Shown here: piece by piece, positions 17,975 to 27,277 of the stretch
How the letters are laid out: each line of letters starts with the position of its first letter
Numbering within the stretch: the first letter of the stretch is position 1
Assembly: GCA_017792425.1 (NCBI GenBank)
Contig: CP051233.1
Location: 2,474,319-2,538,318 of the forward strand
Direction of reading: 5' to 3'
DNA from: Thalassovita sp.
GTDB lineage: Bacteria > Pseudomonadota > Alphaproteobacteria > Rhodobacterales > Rhodobacteraceae
Length of the DNA stretch: 64,000 nt
Notes under the pieces: generated by a model
Told to the model about the DNA's origin: nothing
Databases searched by the model: none
The model's input: the letters and a program-made list of their open reading frames with translations, nothing else
Translations under genes and position numbers: made by a program

Positions 17975-20960
17975 TCTGCTTCTCCCCTTCCTTGTCATAG
18001 AACACCGGATCGACGATCCGCGCCTTGACTATGGTTCCGTCCAGTTTCGGGAATTCAACAACTTCGCCCATGCGGTCCGGCCCATGCAGGATCAACCCCA
18101 TGGCGATCCCCTTGTCCAGCGTCGGCGAATAATAGGTCGAGGTCACCCGGCCCTGCGTATTGCGCTGGCCGTTCGCGTTGCTGCCGGCTGCCACCGCATA
18201 GGCCCCATCGGGCAGGACAGATCCGTCCAGCGTGTCCAGCCCCACCAGTTTCCACCGCTTGGGATCGGTCATATGGCTGCGTTCCTGCGCGCGCTTGCCG
18301 ATGAAGTCTTCCTTTTTCTTGGAAATAGCCCAGTTCAGCCCCAGATCCTGCGGAATAACCGTACCGTCGGTTTCGTCCCCGATCATGATAAAGCCCTTTT
18401 CGGCGCGCAGAACGTGCAGTGTCTCTGTGCCATAGGGCATGACGTCAAATTCGGCCCCGGCCTCGGCGATCTTGTCCCACAGCGCCTGACCATACCCCGC
18501 GTCCACCGCGATTTCATAGCTCAGCTCACCCGAGAACGAGATGCGGTAGGCCCGCACCTTGATGCCCGCCAGTTCACCGTCCGCCCATTCCATGAAGGGC
18601 AACGTTTCGCGCGACACATCCATGCCGCCCAGTTTTTCCAGCACCAGCCGCGCCTTGGGGCCGACCACCGCAATCTGGGCGTATTGTTCCGTCACGTTGG
18701 CCACATAGACCTGCATGTCCCACCATTCGGTCTGCAGCCATTCTTCCATATGGGCGTGGATGCGATCCGCGCCGCCGGTGGTGGTGTGGCACAAGAAGGT
18801 GTCATCGTCGATCCGGGCCACGACCCCGTCATCCATCAGAAAGCCGTTTTCGCTGCACATCAGGCCATAGCGGCATTTGCCGGGCTTCAGCGTGGACATC
18901 ATGTTGGTGTACATCATGTCCATGAACTTGCCCGCGTCAGGGCCCTTGACGATCAGCTTGCCCAAGGTCGAGGCATCCAGCATGCCGACGCCGTTGCGAA
19001 CCTGGCGCACTTCGCGGGTGACGGCCTGATGCGAGTCCTCGCCCGCCCGCAGATAGCAATAGGGGCGACGCCATTGGCCAACCGGTTCCCAATGCGCGCC
19101 ATTGGCTTCGTGCCAGCCATGTATGGGGGTACGGCGCAGCGGCTGAAAGATTTCAGCCCGCGCCGATCCGGCAATCGCCCCCATGCTGATCGGCGTGTAC
19201 GGCGGGCGGAAGGTCGTGGTGCCGGTCTGCGGGATCGGTTGATCCAACGCATTAGACAAGATCGCCAGACCGTTGATGTTGCTAAGTTTTCCCTGATCCG
19301 TGGCCATCCCGAGCGTGGTGTAACGCTTGGTGTGCTCGACGCTTTCATAGCCTTCGCGGGCGGCCAGTTGCACGTCGCTCACCTTTACGTCGTTCTGGTA
19401 GTCCAGCCAGGATTTCATCCGCAGTTTCACGTTCGCACCCTGCGGCATCAACCAGACGGGCAGTATCTGTGTCTCTGGGGTTTCGGGCACTTCGGGGCCT
19501 GTGGCGGTGACGCCAGAAGCCTGACAGCCCGCAGCGGTGGCGTCGGCCATTACTTCGGCCAGTTGCATCGCGCCAGAGGCCGCGCCGGCAGTGACCACGA
19601 ACCCTTGCCCATCCGCGCCTGTGGGGGCCTTGTCCGGGTCAGGGCGGAACATCGCGTGGGTGTCGTCCCAGATCAGTTTGCCGCCACAATGAGACCACAG
19701 GTGCACGACCGGCGACCAGCCGCCCGACATGGCGACGGCATCGCAGGCGATGGTCTCCAGCGCCGCGCCTTCGCCCGCTTGCAGGCAGACCGACACGCCA
19801 GTGACGCGCTTGCGGCCATGAACCTTGGCGATGCCCTTGCCGTTTTCAATGCGGATGCCCAGCGACCGGGCTTCATCCGCCAGCGCACCGCCGCCGGTGG
19901 GGCGGGCGTCCAGGATCGCGGGGACGATCAGCCCGGCGCGTTTCAGCGCGATGGCGGTACGATAGGCGTCATCGTTGTTGGTGACGATCACGGTGCGGTC
20001 GCCAAGGGAAACCCCGTGGTTGACCAGGTAGTCCCGCACAGCCGAGGCCAGCATCACCCCCGGAATATCATTCCCGGCAAAGCTGAGCGGGCGTTCGATA
20101 GCGCCGGTGGCGGTAATGACCTGCCCTGCCCGGATGCGCCACAGACGGTGGCGCGGGCCTGCCATGTCGGGGGTGTGATCGGTCAGCCGTTCATAGCCCA
20201 GCACATAGCCGTGGTCATAGACCCCTGCCCCCATGCAGCGGGCGCACAGGGTGACATTGGGCAGGTTGCGCAGGTCCGACACCGTCTGGTCCACCCAATC
20301 GGCAACCGGTTGGCCGTCCACCTGCCCACCATCGACGGGCGCGCGCCCGCCCCAATGTGCGGTCTGTTCGATCAGCATGACCTTCTTGCCACTGGCGGCG
20401 GCAACCTTGGCGGCCTGCAAACCGGCCACCCCGCCGCCAATCACAAGCACGTCCACGAAGGCGTAGAAGTGTTCATACGTGTCCACATCACGATCGCGCG
20501 GCACCTTGCCCAGACCGGCAGACTGACGGACGATAGGTTCAAACAGGTGCTTCCAAGCAGCACGGGGGGCCATGAAGGTCTTGTAGTAGAACCCGGCAGG
20601 CAGGAACCGCGCGACATAGTTGTTCACCACGCCGATGTCAAAATCCAGAGACGGCCAATGGTTCTGGCTTTCGCTGTCCAGCCCGTCAAACAATTCGGTG
20701 GTGGTCACGCGCTGGTTGGGTTCGAACTTGCCGTCGCGGCCAAGGCCGACCAGTGCGTTCGGTTCCTCTGCCCCGCTGGCGACGATGCCGCGCGGGCGGT
20801 GGTACTTGAACGACCGGCCCACCAGCATCTGGTCGTTGGCCAGCAGGGCCGAGGCCAGCGTGTCGCCCTCGTATCCTTTCAGTTGCTTGCCGTTAAAGCT
20901 GAAGCGTAGCGGCTTACCCCGGTTCACGAGGCGGCCGCCGGTGGTCAGACGGGTGCTCAT
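17967..20960 (-). CDS. soxA: sarcosine oxidase alpha subunit
   Basis: A 997-residue SoxA. The heterotetramer demethylates sarcosine to glycine and passes the carbon to tetrahydrofolate. The N-terminal region is ferredoxin-like (RFSFNGKQLKGYEGDTLASAL), followed by an NAD-binding Rossmann domain with VLVIGGGVAGLQAA and a C-terminal GcvT-like folate domain (from about residue 600, with KCRYGLMCSENG). The ATG at 20960 gives the family start MSTRLTTGGR. A longer frame reads back through soxD. It overlaps soxD by four bases. Confidence 0.96.
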   Translation of the reverse strand: MSTRLTTGGRLVNRGKPLRFSFNGKQLKGYEGDTLASALLANDQMLVGRSFKYHRPRGIVASGAEEPNALVGLGRDGKFEPNQRVTTTELFDGLDSESQNHWPSLDFDIGVVNNYVARFLPAGFYYKTFMAPRAAWKHLFEPIVRQSAGLGKVPRDRDVDTYEHFYAFVDVLVIGGGVAGLQAAKVAAASGKKVMLIEQTAHWGGRAPVDGGQVDGQPVADWVDQTVSDLRNLPNVTLCARCMGAGVYDHGYVLGYERLTDHTPDMAGPRHRLWRIRAGQVITATGAIERPLSFAGNDIPGVMLASAVRDYLVNHGVSLGDRTVIVTNNDDAYRTAIALKRAGLIVPAILDARPTGGGALADEARSLGIRIENGKGIAKVHGRKRVTGVSVCLQAGEGAALETIACDAVAMSGGWSPVVHLWSHCGGKLIWDDTHAMFRPDPDKAPTGADGQGFVVTAGAASGAMQLAEVMADATAAGCQASGVTATGPEVPETPETQILPVWLMPQGANVKLRMKSWLDYQNDVKVSDVQLAAREGYESVEHTKRYTTLGMATDQGKLSNINGLAILSNALDQPIPQTGTTTFRPPYTPISMGAIAGSARAEIFQPLRRTPIHGWHEANGAHWEPVGQWRRPYCYLRAGEDSHQAVTREVRQVRNGVGMLDASTLGKLIVKGPDAGKFMDMMYTNMMSTLKPGKCRYGLMCSENGFLMDDGVVARIDDDTFLCHTTTGGADRIHAHMEEWLQTEWWDMQVYVANVTEQYAQIAVVGPKARLVLEKLGGMDVSRETLPFMEWADGELAGIKVRAYRISFSGELSYEIAVDAGYGQALWDKIAEAGAEFDVMPYGTETLHVLRAEKGFIMIGDETDGTVIPQDLGLNWAISKKKEDFIGKRAQERSHMTDPKRWKLVGLDTLDGSVLPDGAYAVAAGSNANGQRNTQGRVTSTYYSPTLDKGIAMGLILHGPDRMGEVVEFPKLDGTIVKARIVDPVFYDKEGEKQNV

Positions 20961-21286
20961 GCGAATTCCCTCCATATCCAGCCGGGTCGCTGGGCGGTGA
21001 TGGCGTCCTTGATGTCTTGCGGCGGTTCGCTGACCTGCGCCAAATAGGTGCCGAACACCTGCAGGGTCATGGTGCAGCGGGCGGCGTGAAACCATTTCCC
21101 GCAGCCGTTCACATGCCGCCAGCGTTCGAAATGCACGCCCTTGGGGTTTTCACGCTGAAACATGTAGGCGGTGAAATCCTGGTCAGACGAACCGGGGCCG
21201 AAACGCTTCAGATGCGCCTCTCCTCCGGCGTGCAGTTCCGTTTCCTCGGCGTCGACGCCGCAATAGGGACAGTGAAGGGTCAGCAT
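20957..21286 (-). CDS. soxD: sarcosine oxidase delta subunit
   Basis: A 109-residue SoxD, the zinc-binding small subunit. Ligands CPYCG near the start, with later His and Cys in HVNGCGKWFHAARC, fit the family. DFTAYMFQRENPKG and EHWRH-like ERWRHVNGC are conserved. Its stop overlaps the soxA start (ATGA). Confidence 0.95.
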   Translation of the reverse strand: MLTLHCPYCGVDAEETELHAGGEAHLKRFGPGSSDQDFTAYMFQRENPKGVHFERWRHVNGCGKWFHAARCTMTLQVFGTYLAQVSEPPQDIKDAITAQRPGWIWREFA

Positions 21287-21320
21287 GTCAGGCTCCGGGC
21301 GGTAAGTTTGTCATGGGTGA

Positions 21321-21812
21321 TCATTGGGCCGCGTCCTTCTGGCAGGCGGTCAGGGCGGCAAAGGTGTCGGGCATGGTACGCAGGTCGATCCCAAACCGGT
21401 CTTCTGGCTTTCTGGGCAGGGCGACCACGGCAAAGGCGCGTCGGCGCAGGGCGATCCACAAATCCGTGGGCTGTCCGTCCTCTTGCAGGGCAATCAGGTA
21501 TCGGCCTTCCAGCAAGCGCGCCTTGGCGGTAATGACCAGGCTATCCTCAAAGGCAAAGGCCACGGTCTGATACAGCCGCGCGCTGTGGTCGGCGCCATCG
21601 GGGGCCAGCACCAGTTCGGCATTGCCGTGGGCATCCAGCAGAATGGTGACCTCTATCCCTTCCTTGCGGGCGGAAAGCACCTGATCTGTAGCCACGCACA
21701 ACCCCGTTGCGGCATCCCGCGCCACGGTGAAATCCGCCGTGACAAGGTTCACCACCTGCTCGGCCCAAGCGGGCGCGGCCAGAAGGGCCAAGGCTGCGGC
21801 AAGGCGTTTCAT
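21321..21812 (-). CDS. secreted protein inside the sox operon
   Basis: A 163-residue protein with a signal peptide (MKRLAAALALLAAPAWAEQ, likely cut after AWA), so it should be periplasmic. The mature part has VTADFTVARDAATGLC and an even pattern of beta strands. I do not recognise the family. Its ATG overlaps the soxB stop by one base (TGATG), so it is translated with the oxidase. It lies between soxB and soxD, where sarcosine oxidase operons usually have no gene. A TTG three bases upstream is possible. Confidence 0.75.
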   Translation of the reverse strand: MKRLAAALALLAAPAWAEQVVNLVTADFTVARDAATGLCVATDQVLSARKEGIEVTILLDAHGNAELVLAPDGADHSARLYQTVAFAFEDSLVITAKARLLEGRYLIALQEDGQPTDLWIALRRRAFAVVALPRKPEDRFGIDLRTMPDTFAALTACQKDAAQ

Positions 21813-23056
21813 CAATGCGCCACCCCGGCTGCCACGCTTTCGTCAATGAACCGGCCCTCGGCAAAGCGGTTCAGACCGAATTCGTCGGCCAGCGGGGAAT
21901 GCCCCTTGGCCATCAGTTCGGCCATCGCCCAGCCGGAACCGGGGATCGCCTTGAACCCGCCGGTCCCCCAGCCGCAGTTCACGAAAATCCCATCCACCGG
22001 GGTTTTCGAGATGATGGGCGACCGATCCCCGGTCATGTCCACGATACCGCCCCACTGGCGCAGCATCTTCAGACGGCTGATCATCGGGAAGGTTTCGACC
22101 AGGGCGCGCACGGTTTCCTCGACATGGTGAAAGCTGCCGCGCTGGGTGTAGTTGTTGAACCCGTCGGTGCCGCCGCCGATGACCATTTCGCCCTTGTCGG
22201 ATTGCGACATATAGCCATGCACGGTGTTGGCCATCACAACCACGTCCATGCAGGGCTTGATCGGCTCAGAGACCAGCGCCTGCAGCGCCAGCGATTCAAT
22301 CGGCAGGCGGAATCCGGCCAGATCGGCCATGATGCCGGAATGCCCTGCGACTACGATGCCCAGCTTGTCGCACTCAATCGCGCCCTTGGTGGTATCGACA
22401 CCCACGACGCGATCCCCTTCGCGGCGCACGCCGGTGACCTCGCATTTCTGGATGATGTCCATGCCCATGTCGGAACAGGCGCGGGCATAGCCCCAGGCCA
22501 CCGCATCATGGCGCGCGGTGCCGCCGCGTGGCTGCCACAGACCGCCCAGAACCGGATACCGCGGCCCGTCCAGGTTGATGATCGGCACCAGTTCCTTGAC
22601 CTTTTGCGGGTTGATGAATTCTGTCGCCACCCCTTGCAGCGCATTGGCATGGGCTGTGCGCTGATAGCCGCGTACCTCGTGTTCCGTCTGGGCCAGCATG
22701 ATCACACCACGCGGGCTGAACATAACGTTATAGTTCAGGTCCTGGCTCATGGTTTCGTACAGCGACCGGGCCTTTTCATAGATCGCGGCCGACGCATCCT
22801 GCAAGTAGTTCGACCGGATGATCGTGGTGTTGCGCCCGGTGTTGCCGCCGCCCAGCCAGCCCTTCTCCAGCACAGCGACATTGGTGATGCCGAAATTCTT
22901 GCCCAGGTAATAGGCCGTGGCCAACCCATGACCACCCGCGCCAACGATGATGACATCATATTTCTGCTTCGGGGCAGGTGAAGCCCAGGCCCGTTCCCAG
23001 CCAGTGTGGTAACGGGCGGCTTCACGGGCGATGGCAAAGGCGGAATAGCGTCTCAT
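21812..23056 (-). CDS. soxB: sarcosine oxidase beta subunit
   Basis: A 414-residue SoxB, the flavin subunit where sarcosine is oxidised. FAD-binding motif VIIVGAGGHGLATAYYLG is near residue 35. GGTARHDAVAWGYARA contains the His expected to carry the covalent FMN in this family. The C-terminal GIFVNCGWGTGGFKAIPGSG is typical. It is the first gene of the operon, and an inverted repeat lies about 85 bases upstream. Confidence 0.96.
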   Translation of the reverse strand: MRRYSAFAIAREAARYHTGWERAWASPAPKQKYDVIIVGAGGHGLATAYYLGKNFGITNVAVLEKGWLGGGNTGRNTTIIRSNYLQDASAAIYEKARSLYETMSQDLNYNVMFSPRGVIMLAQTEHEVRGYQRTAHANALQGVATEFINPQKVKELVPIINLDGPRYPVLGGLWQPRGGTARHDAVAWGYARACSDMGMDIIQKCEVTGVRREGDRVVGVDTTKGAIECDKLGIVVAGHSGIMADLAGFRLPIESLALQALVSEPIKPCMDVVVMANTVHGYMSQSDKGEMVIGGGTDGFNNYTQRGSFHHVEETVRALVETFPMISRLKMLRQWGGIVDMTGDRSPIISKTPVDGIFVNCGWGTGGFKAIPGSGWAMAELMAKGHSPLADEFGLNRFAEGRFIDESVAAGVAH

Positions 23057-23139
23057 GGGGTTTTCCTGGCCTCGAATCCGGTTGAAGGGGTCATGAACCC
23101 TAACTGGACCCTAGGGGCGCTTCATCCCCGTTTCCAAGC

Positions 23140-23163
23140 GTCGCAACTGGTCACAATTGCGAC
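23140..23163. promoter_or_regulatory. candidate operator between soxB and ccmI
   Basis: A perfect 7-base inverted repeat, GTCGCAA-N10-TTGCGAC, in the 186-base divergent gap. Its spacing suits a dimeric regulator. The regulator is not encoded nearby. Confidence 0.35.
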
Positions 23164-23242
23164 ATGGTGGGCCTTTGCGTCAGTTTGCCCTTTTGCCTGT
23201 CGGACGTGGCATATACATGTGCGGCAACCGAATGGAGGCACC

Positions 23243-24466
23243 ATGCTGTTTTGGATCATCACCGGAGTCCTGGCCTTCGTCGTGGCCACGCTGCTGGCCT
23301 GGACGCTGTTGAAAGGCCGCACCGGCCAGGAACCCCCCGCCGCTTATGACCTGCGGGTGTACCGCGACCAGTTGAAAGAGGTCGAGAAGGATCTGGCCCG
23401 CGGCGTGATCAACGCCGAGGACGCAGAGCGCACCAAGGCCGAAATTTCGCGGCGTATCCTTGCAGCGGATGCGCAGGTTCAGTCCGGGGGCAATAGCGGC
23501 GGTCAGCCCGACGGCCTGGGCCGTGCACTGGCGGTGATCGTCGGTGCGGTGCTGGTGGCCGGCTCGATCGGGCTTTACTGGACATTGGGCGTACCGGGCT
23601 ATGGCGATCTGAGCCTGAAGCAGCGGATCGAAATGGCCAAGGAAGCACACGACACCCGCCCCGGACAGGACGAGGTAGAGTCCCAGATGCCGCCGGGCAA
23701 CCCGTTTGGCAAACCGTCAGAGGAATATCTGGCGCTGGTCGAAAAACTGCGCACCGCCGTGGCCGCCAACCCGGATGACCTGCAAGGTAACATCCTGCTG
23801 GCCCGCAACGAGGCCGCGCTGGGGAACTTCCGCGCAGGCTACGAAGCGCAGCGCAAGGTGCTGGACCTGAAAGGGGAAACCGCCGACGCGCAGGATTTCG
23901 TGGACTACGCGGACATGATGATCCTGGCCGCGGGCGGCTATGTCTCACCAGAGGCGGAAACCGCCCTGCTGGCAGCGATGTCCAAAGACCCGCGCAACGG
24001 TTCGGCCCGGTATTACCTTGGCCTTATGCTGGCCCAGACCGGACGACCCGACCGCGCCTTTCAAACCTGGAACAGGTTGATGGACGAAGGCCCCGCCGAC
24101 GCGCCCTGGATTGAACCGATCCGCGCCCAGATCGAGGAAATTGCGATGCGCGCCGGTGTCCGCTACGAACTGCCCGAAGCAGCCCCGGCCCGCGGCCCCA
24201 GCGCCGAAGACATGCAAGCCGCCAGCGAGCTGAGCGCCGAGGACCGCCAGGAAATGATCCGCAACATGGTCAGCCAGTTGGCCGAACGCCTGGCCACCGA
24301 AGGCGGCACGCCTGAAGAATGGGCGCGACTAATCTCGGCCTACGGTGTGATGGGCGAAACCGAACGCGCACAGGCGGTCTGGCAAGAGGCGCAACAGGTA
24401 TTCAAGGACCGCCCCGAGGCGCTGGAAACCGTCCGCGCAGGCGCACAATCCGCCGGGCTTCAGTGA
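23243..24466 (+). CDS. ccmI: cytochrome c biogenesis protein CcmI
   Basis: A 407-residue CcmI, which chaperones apocytochrome c to the heme ligation machinery. Two membrane helices are at about 2-24 and 95-117, with a cytoplasmic loop (YRDQLKEVEKDLARGVI) between them. A periplasmic TPR-rich part follows (PDDLQGNILLARNEAALG, ARYYLGLMLAQTGRPDRA). The ATG at 23243 has GGAGG upstream and gives MLFWIITGVLAF. Longer frames are not supported. It overlaps ruvX by three bases. Confidence 0.92.
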   Translation: MLFWIITGVLAFVVATLLAWTLLKGRTGQEPPAAYDLRVYRDQLKEVEKDLARGVINAEDAERTKAEISRRILAADAQVQSGGNSGGQPDGLGRALAVIVGAVLVAGSIGLYWTLGVPGYGDLSLKQRIEMAKEAHDTRPGQDEVESQMPPGNPFGKPSEEYLALVEKLRTAVAANPDDLQGNILLARNEAALGNFRAGYEAQRKVLDLKGETADAQDFVDYADMMILAAGGYVSPEAETALLAAMSKDPRNGSARYYLGLMLAQTGRPDRAFQTWNRLMDEGPADAPWIEPIRAQIEEIAMRAGVRYELPEAAPARGPSAEDMQAASELSAEDRQEMIRNMVSQLAERLATEGGTPEEWARLISAYGVMGETERAQAVWQEAQQVFKDRPEALETVRAGAQSAGLQ

Positions 24467-24942
24467 TGGTTCTGGACGAGTTTGACGCTTTCGCAGCGGC
24501 CCTGCCCCGGCACGGCGCGCTGTTGGGGCTGGACCTGGGGACCAAAACCATCGGTGTCGCGGTGTCGGATGTGCTGCGCGGTGTGGCAACCCCGATGGAA
24601 ACGGTCAAACGCAAGAAATTCACGCTGGACGCCGCCCGCTTGCTGGAAATCGCCAGCCAACGACAAGCCGCCGGGTTCCTGCTGGGCCTGCCGCGCAACA
24701 TGGACGGGTCCGAAGGTCCACGCTGCCAGTCCACTCGCGCCTTTGCCCGCAACCTGTCGCAACTGACGGCCCTGCCCATCGGGTACTGGGATGAACGCCT
24801 GTCCACCGTCGCCGCCGAACGCGCCCTGCTAGAGGCGGATACGTCCCGAAAACGTCGCGCCGAGTTGATCGACAACGTCGCCGCTTCGTATATCCTGCAA
24901 GGAGCATTGGACAGGTTACGGCATATGGGAACAGGCGTTTGA
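24466..24942 (+). CDS. ruvX: Holliday junction resolvase-like RuvX (YqgF)
   Basis: A 158-residue YqgF/RuvX protein with an RNase H fold, linked to 16S rRNA end processing or junction resolution. Motifs: LLGLDLGTKTIGVAVSD with the first Asp, and YWDERLSTVAAERAL with the Asp-Glu pair. Its ATG overlaps the ccmI stop (TGATG), and its end overlaps the DUF1289 start. Confidence 0.93.
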   Translation: MVLDEFDAFAAALPRHGALLGLDLGTKTIGVAVSDVLRGVATPMETVKRKKFTLDAARLLEIASQRQAAGFLLGLPRNMDGSEGPRCQSTRAFARNLSQLTALPIGYWDERLSTVAAERALLEADTSRKRRAELIDNVAASYILQGALDRLRHMGTGV

Positions 24943-25178
24943 CAGAAGAAATCTGGAAACGGGACGAACCTGTGCCCACGCCCTGCGTCAAAGTTTGCGT
25001 GATGCACCCAGAGGCCAAGATTTGCGCCGGATGCCTGCGCACGATCGACGAAATCATGCGCTGGTCCAAGATGGACAATGCGGAACGGATCTCGGTCATG
25101 GCGGAGCTGCCGTCGCGGGCACCCCTGTTGAAGAAGCGCCGCGGCGGACGGGCCGCGCGCCAGGGTCGGGATCAGTAA
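24939..25178 (+). CDS. DUF1289 small Cys-rich protein
   Basis: A 79-residue protein with four cysteines in PCVKVCVMHPEAKICAGC, the DUF1289 pattern, which may bind iron-sulfur or zinc. Translation starts at TTG 24939, overlapping the ruvX stop by four bases. No ATG fits. The tail is very basic (KKRRGGRAARQG). The function is unknown. The last seven bases overlap the convergent permease gene. Confidence 0.8.
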   Translation: MTEEIWKRDEPVPTPCVKVCVMHPEAKICAGCLRTIDEIMRWSKMDNAERISVMAELPSRAPLLKKRRGGRAARQGRDQ

Positions 25179-25996
25179 CCCAGCGCCTTGCGCAACATGT
25201 TCAGCGCGACCAGCGTCAGGAACACAGCGAACACCCGTTTCAGCGGCTTGGGATCCATCGAATGGGCCAGCTTCACCCCCAACGGCGCTGTCAGCAAGGT
25301 CATCGCGATGACCACGCCAAAGGCCACCAGGTTCACCGCGCCGACGGTCAGCGGCGGGCGCGTGGCCGGGTCGATACCCAGCGTCAGGAACCCGATCACC
25401 GACGGCACGGCGATGATCACGCCAAACCCTGCCGCTGTCGCCACGGCCCGGTGGATTGGCGTGTTATACAGGCTCATCAGCGGAACGCCGAAACTGCCCC
25501 CGCCGATCCCCATCAACACCGACAGAAAGCCCACCGCCGGGGACAGGACCACCCGCAACAGGCCTTTGGGCATGGCCTGCCCCAACCGCCAATGCGCCCG
25601 TCCCAGGCCCATATAGGCCCCAACCACCAGCGCCAGCACACCAAAAATTCCTTGCAAGGTGTTCGAGCGCAGCGACGCAACCGTCAGCATTCCCACGACC
25701 GCGCCCACCGCAATCCCCGGCGCCCATCCCTTCAGGATTTCCCAGTCCACCGCGCCCTTCTTGTTATGGCTTAGCACTGACCGGACAGAGGTCACGATGA
25801 TCGTCGCCAGCGACGTCGCAAGGCAAACCTGCATCAACTGTGGCCCGTCATAGCCCAACGTCTTGAACGCATAGAAAAAGGCCGGGACCAGCACGATCCC
25901 CCCGCCAACGCCCAGCAATCCCGCCAGCACACCGGCCAAGGCTCCGATTACCAGCAGCATCGCCAGCATCATCAACAGCAAGGTCAAGTCGGGCAT
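25172..25996 (-). CDS. TauE/SafE (TSUP) family permease
   Basis: A 274-residue inner membrane protein with about eight helices. It shows the two TSUP repeat motifs, LAGLLGVGGGIVLVPAFF in the N-terminal half and LMGIGGGSFGVPLMS in the C-terminal half. Family members export sulfite, sulfoacetate or other organic anions. The substrate here is unknown. Confidence 0.9.
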   Translation of the reverse strand: MPDLTLLLMMLAMLLVIGALAGVLAGLLGVGGGIVLVPAFFYAFKTLGYDGPQLMQVCLATSLATIIVTSVRSVLSHNKKGAVDWEILKGWAPGIAVGAVVGMLTVASLRSNTLQGIFGVLALVVGAYMGLGRAHWRLGQAMPKGLLRVVLSPAVGFLSVLMGIGGGSFGVPLMSLYNTPIHRAVATAAGFGVIIAVPSVIGFLTLGIDPATRPPLTVGAVNLVAFGVVIAMTLLTAPLGVKLAHSMDPKPLKRVFAVFLTLVALNMLRKALGY

Positions 25997-26064
25997 TCGG
26001 CCACTCCGGTTTTGTGTTCACCCCGGCCAGTTAGACCGCCCACGCAAGGCGACCACAAGGGAAA

Positions 26065-27054
26065 TCACACCGCCTGCAGAATATGTGCCAACGCCTGCTC
26101 GACCAGCGCGGGCCCGGCAGACGGTTTGTGCGCGCCCTCGGACAAGATGCGCCGCCATTGCCGCGCGCCCGGCCGACCGGCGAACAGGCCCAGCATGTGG
26201 CGGGTCACCTGCGCCAGCTTGCCGCCTGACGACAGATGCGCCTCGATATAGGGCAGCATGGCGCGGGCGGCCTCTACCGGATCGCTGGCCTGCCCGACAC
26301 CAAACACCCGCGGATCGGCGTCGCACAGGATATCGGCGGGCTGGTGATAGGCCGCCCGCCCGATCATCACCCCGTCCATCCCCGCCTCCAGGAAATTCAA
26401 CGCCTGTTGCAGCGTCTCAATCCCTCCGTTTACCGACAGGTGCAGATGCGGAAACGTGGCCTTCATCCGCAGCACAAGCGGATAGTCCAGCGGCGGGATG
26501 TCCCGGTTTTCCTTTGGCGACAGCCCCTGCAACCACGCCTTGCGCGCATGTATGCTGAACCGCCGACAACCTGACGCGCTGACCGTTTCGATGAACGCCG
26601 GCAGCACCTGCTCTGGTTCTTGTTCATCGACACCGATACGGCACTTGACCGTGACCTCTGCGCCGATGGCATCCTGCATCGCCTTCACGCAATCGGCCAC
26701 CAGTTCGGGCTGTTTCATCAGCACCGCCCCGAATGTTCCCGATTGCACCCGGTCCGAAGGGCACCCGATGTTCAGGTTGATCTCCTCATATCCGGCAGCC
26801 GCCCCCAACCGGGCGGCTTCGGCCAGCTCTGTCGGGTCCGACCCACCCAGTTGCAAGGCCACGGGGTGCTCTTCGGGGGAATGCGCCAGTAAATGCAACG
26901 CCCCCCCGCGCACCAACGCGGGCGAGGTCACCATTTCCGTGTAAAGCAACACCTCGCGCGACAGCAACCGATGCAAAAAACGGCAATGCCGGTCCGTCCA
27001 ATCCATCATCGGGGCCACGCTTAGACGCGCTGCTTTTTGTAGGTTGTTTTTCAC
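26065..27054 (-). CDS. dusA: tRNA-dihydrouridine synthase DusA
   Basis: A 329-residue flavin enzyme that reduces uridines 20/20a in the tRNA D-loop. Motifs: SVAPMMDWTDRHCRFLHRLL, the catalytic Cys in NLNIGCPSDRVQSG, VKCRIGVD, and HARKAWLQGLSPKENR that is typical of DusA. The GTG at 27054 has a GGGAAGGGG site and gives VKNNLQKAARLSVAPMMD. A longer frame to 27291 includes non-family sequence near the IS remnant. Confidence 0.92.
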   Translation of the reverse strand: MKNNLQKAARLSVAPMMDWTDRHCRFLHRLLSREVLLYTEMVTSPALVRGGALHLLAHSPEEHPVALQLGGSDPTELAEAARLGAAAGYEEINLNIGCPSDRVQSGTFGAVLMKQPELVADCVKAMQDAIGAEVTVKCRIGVDEQEPEQVLPAFIETVSASGCRRFSIHARKAWLQGLSPKENRDIPPLDYPLVLRMKATFPHLHLSVNGGIETLQQALNFLEAGMDGVMIGRAAYHQPADILCDADPRVFGVGQASDPVEAARAMLPYIEAHLSSGGKLAQVTRHMLGLFAGRPGARQWRRILSEGAHKPSAGPALVEQALAHILQAV

Positions 27055-27277
27055 AGCGTTAGCCCCTTCCCCACCTACCCCCTGCAACACGATTTCCCCG
27101 GATTTCCGGCGATTTGGCCAGGTTCTTGGCGGTTTCCGATTCTGAGTTGCCACCGTGTAACACACCCGAGCCAGCAGGACACCGCCGCATCCGAGCATTC
27201 CGCTAGGCCCCAGAATCGAACACTGGCGTCGGTCACGATTTGCTGTCTGCGGATCTTCGACAAGAAGGAGATCAGAG

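Noticed and set aside
18084..20909. A 941-codon open frame on the plus strand
   Set aside because: It is the antisense of soxA. It is Arg/His/Gly-rich with no family motif, as expected from GC-rich codon shadows.
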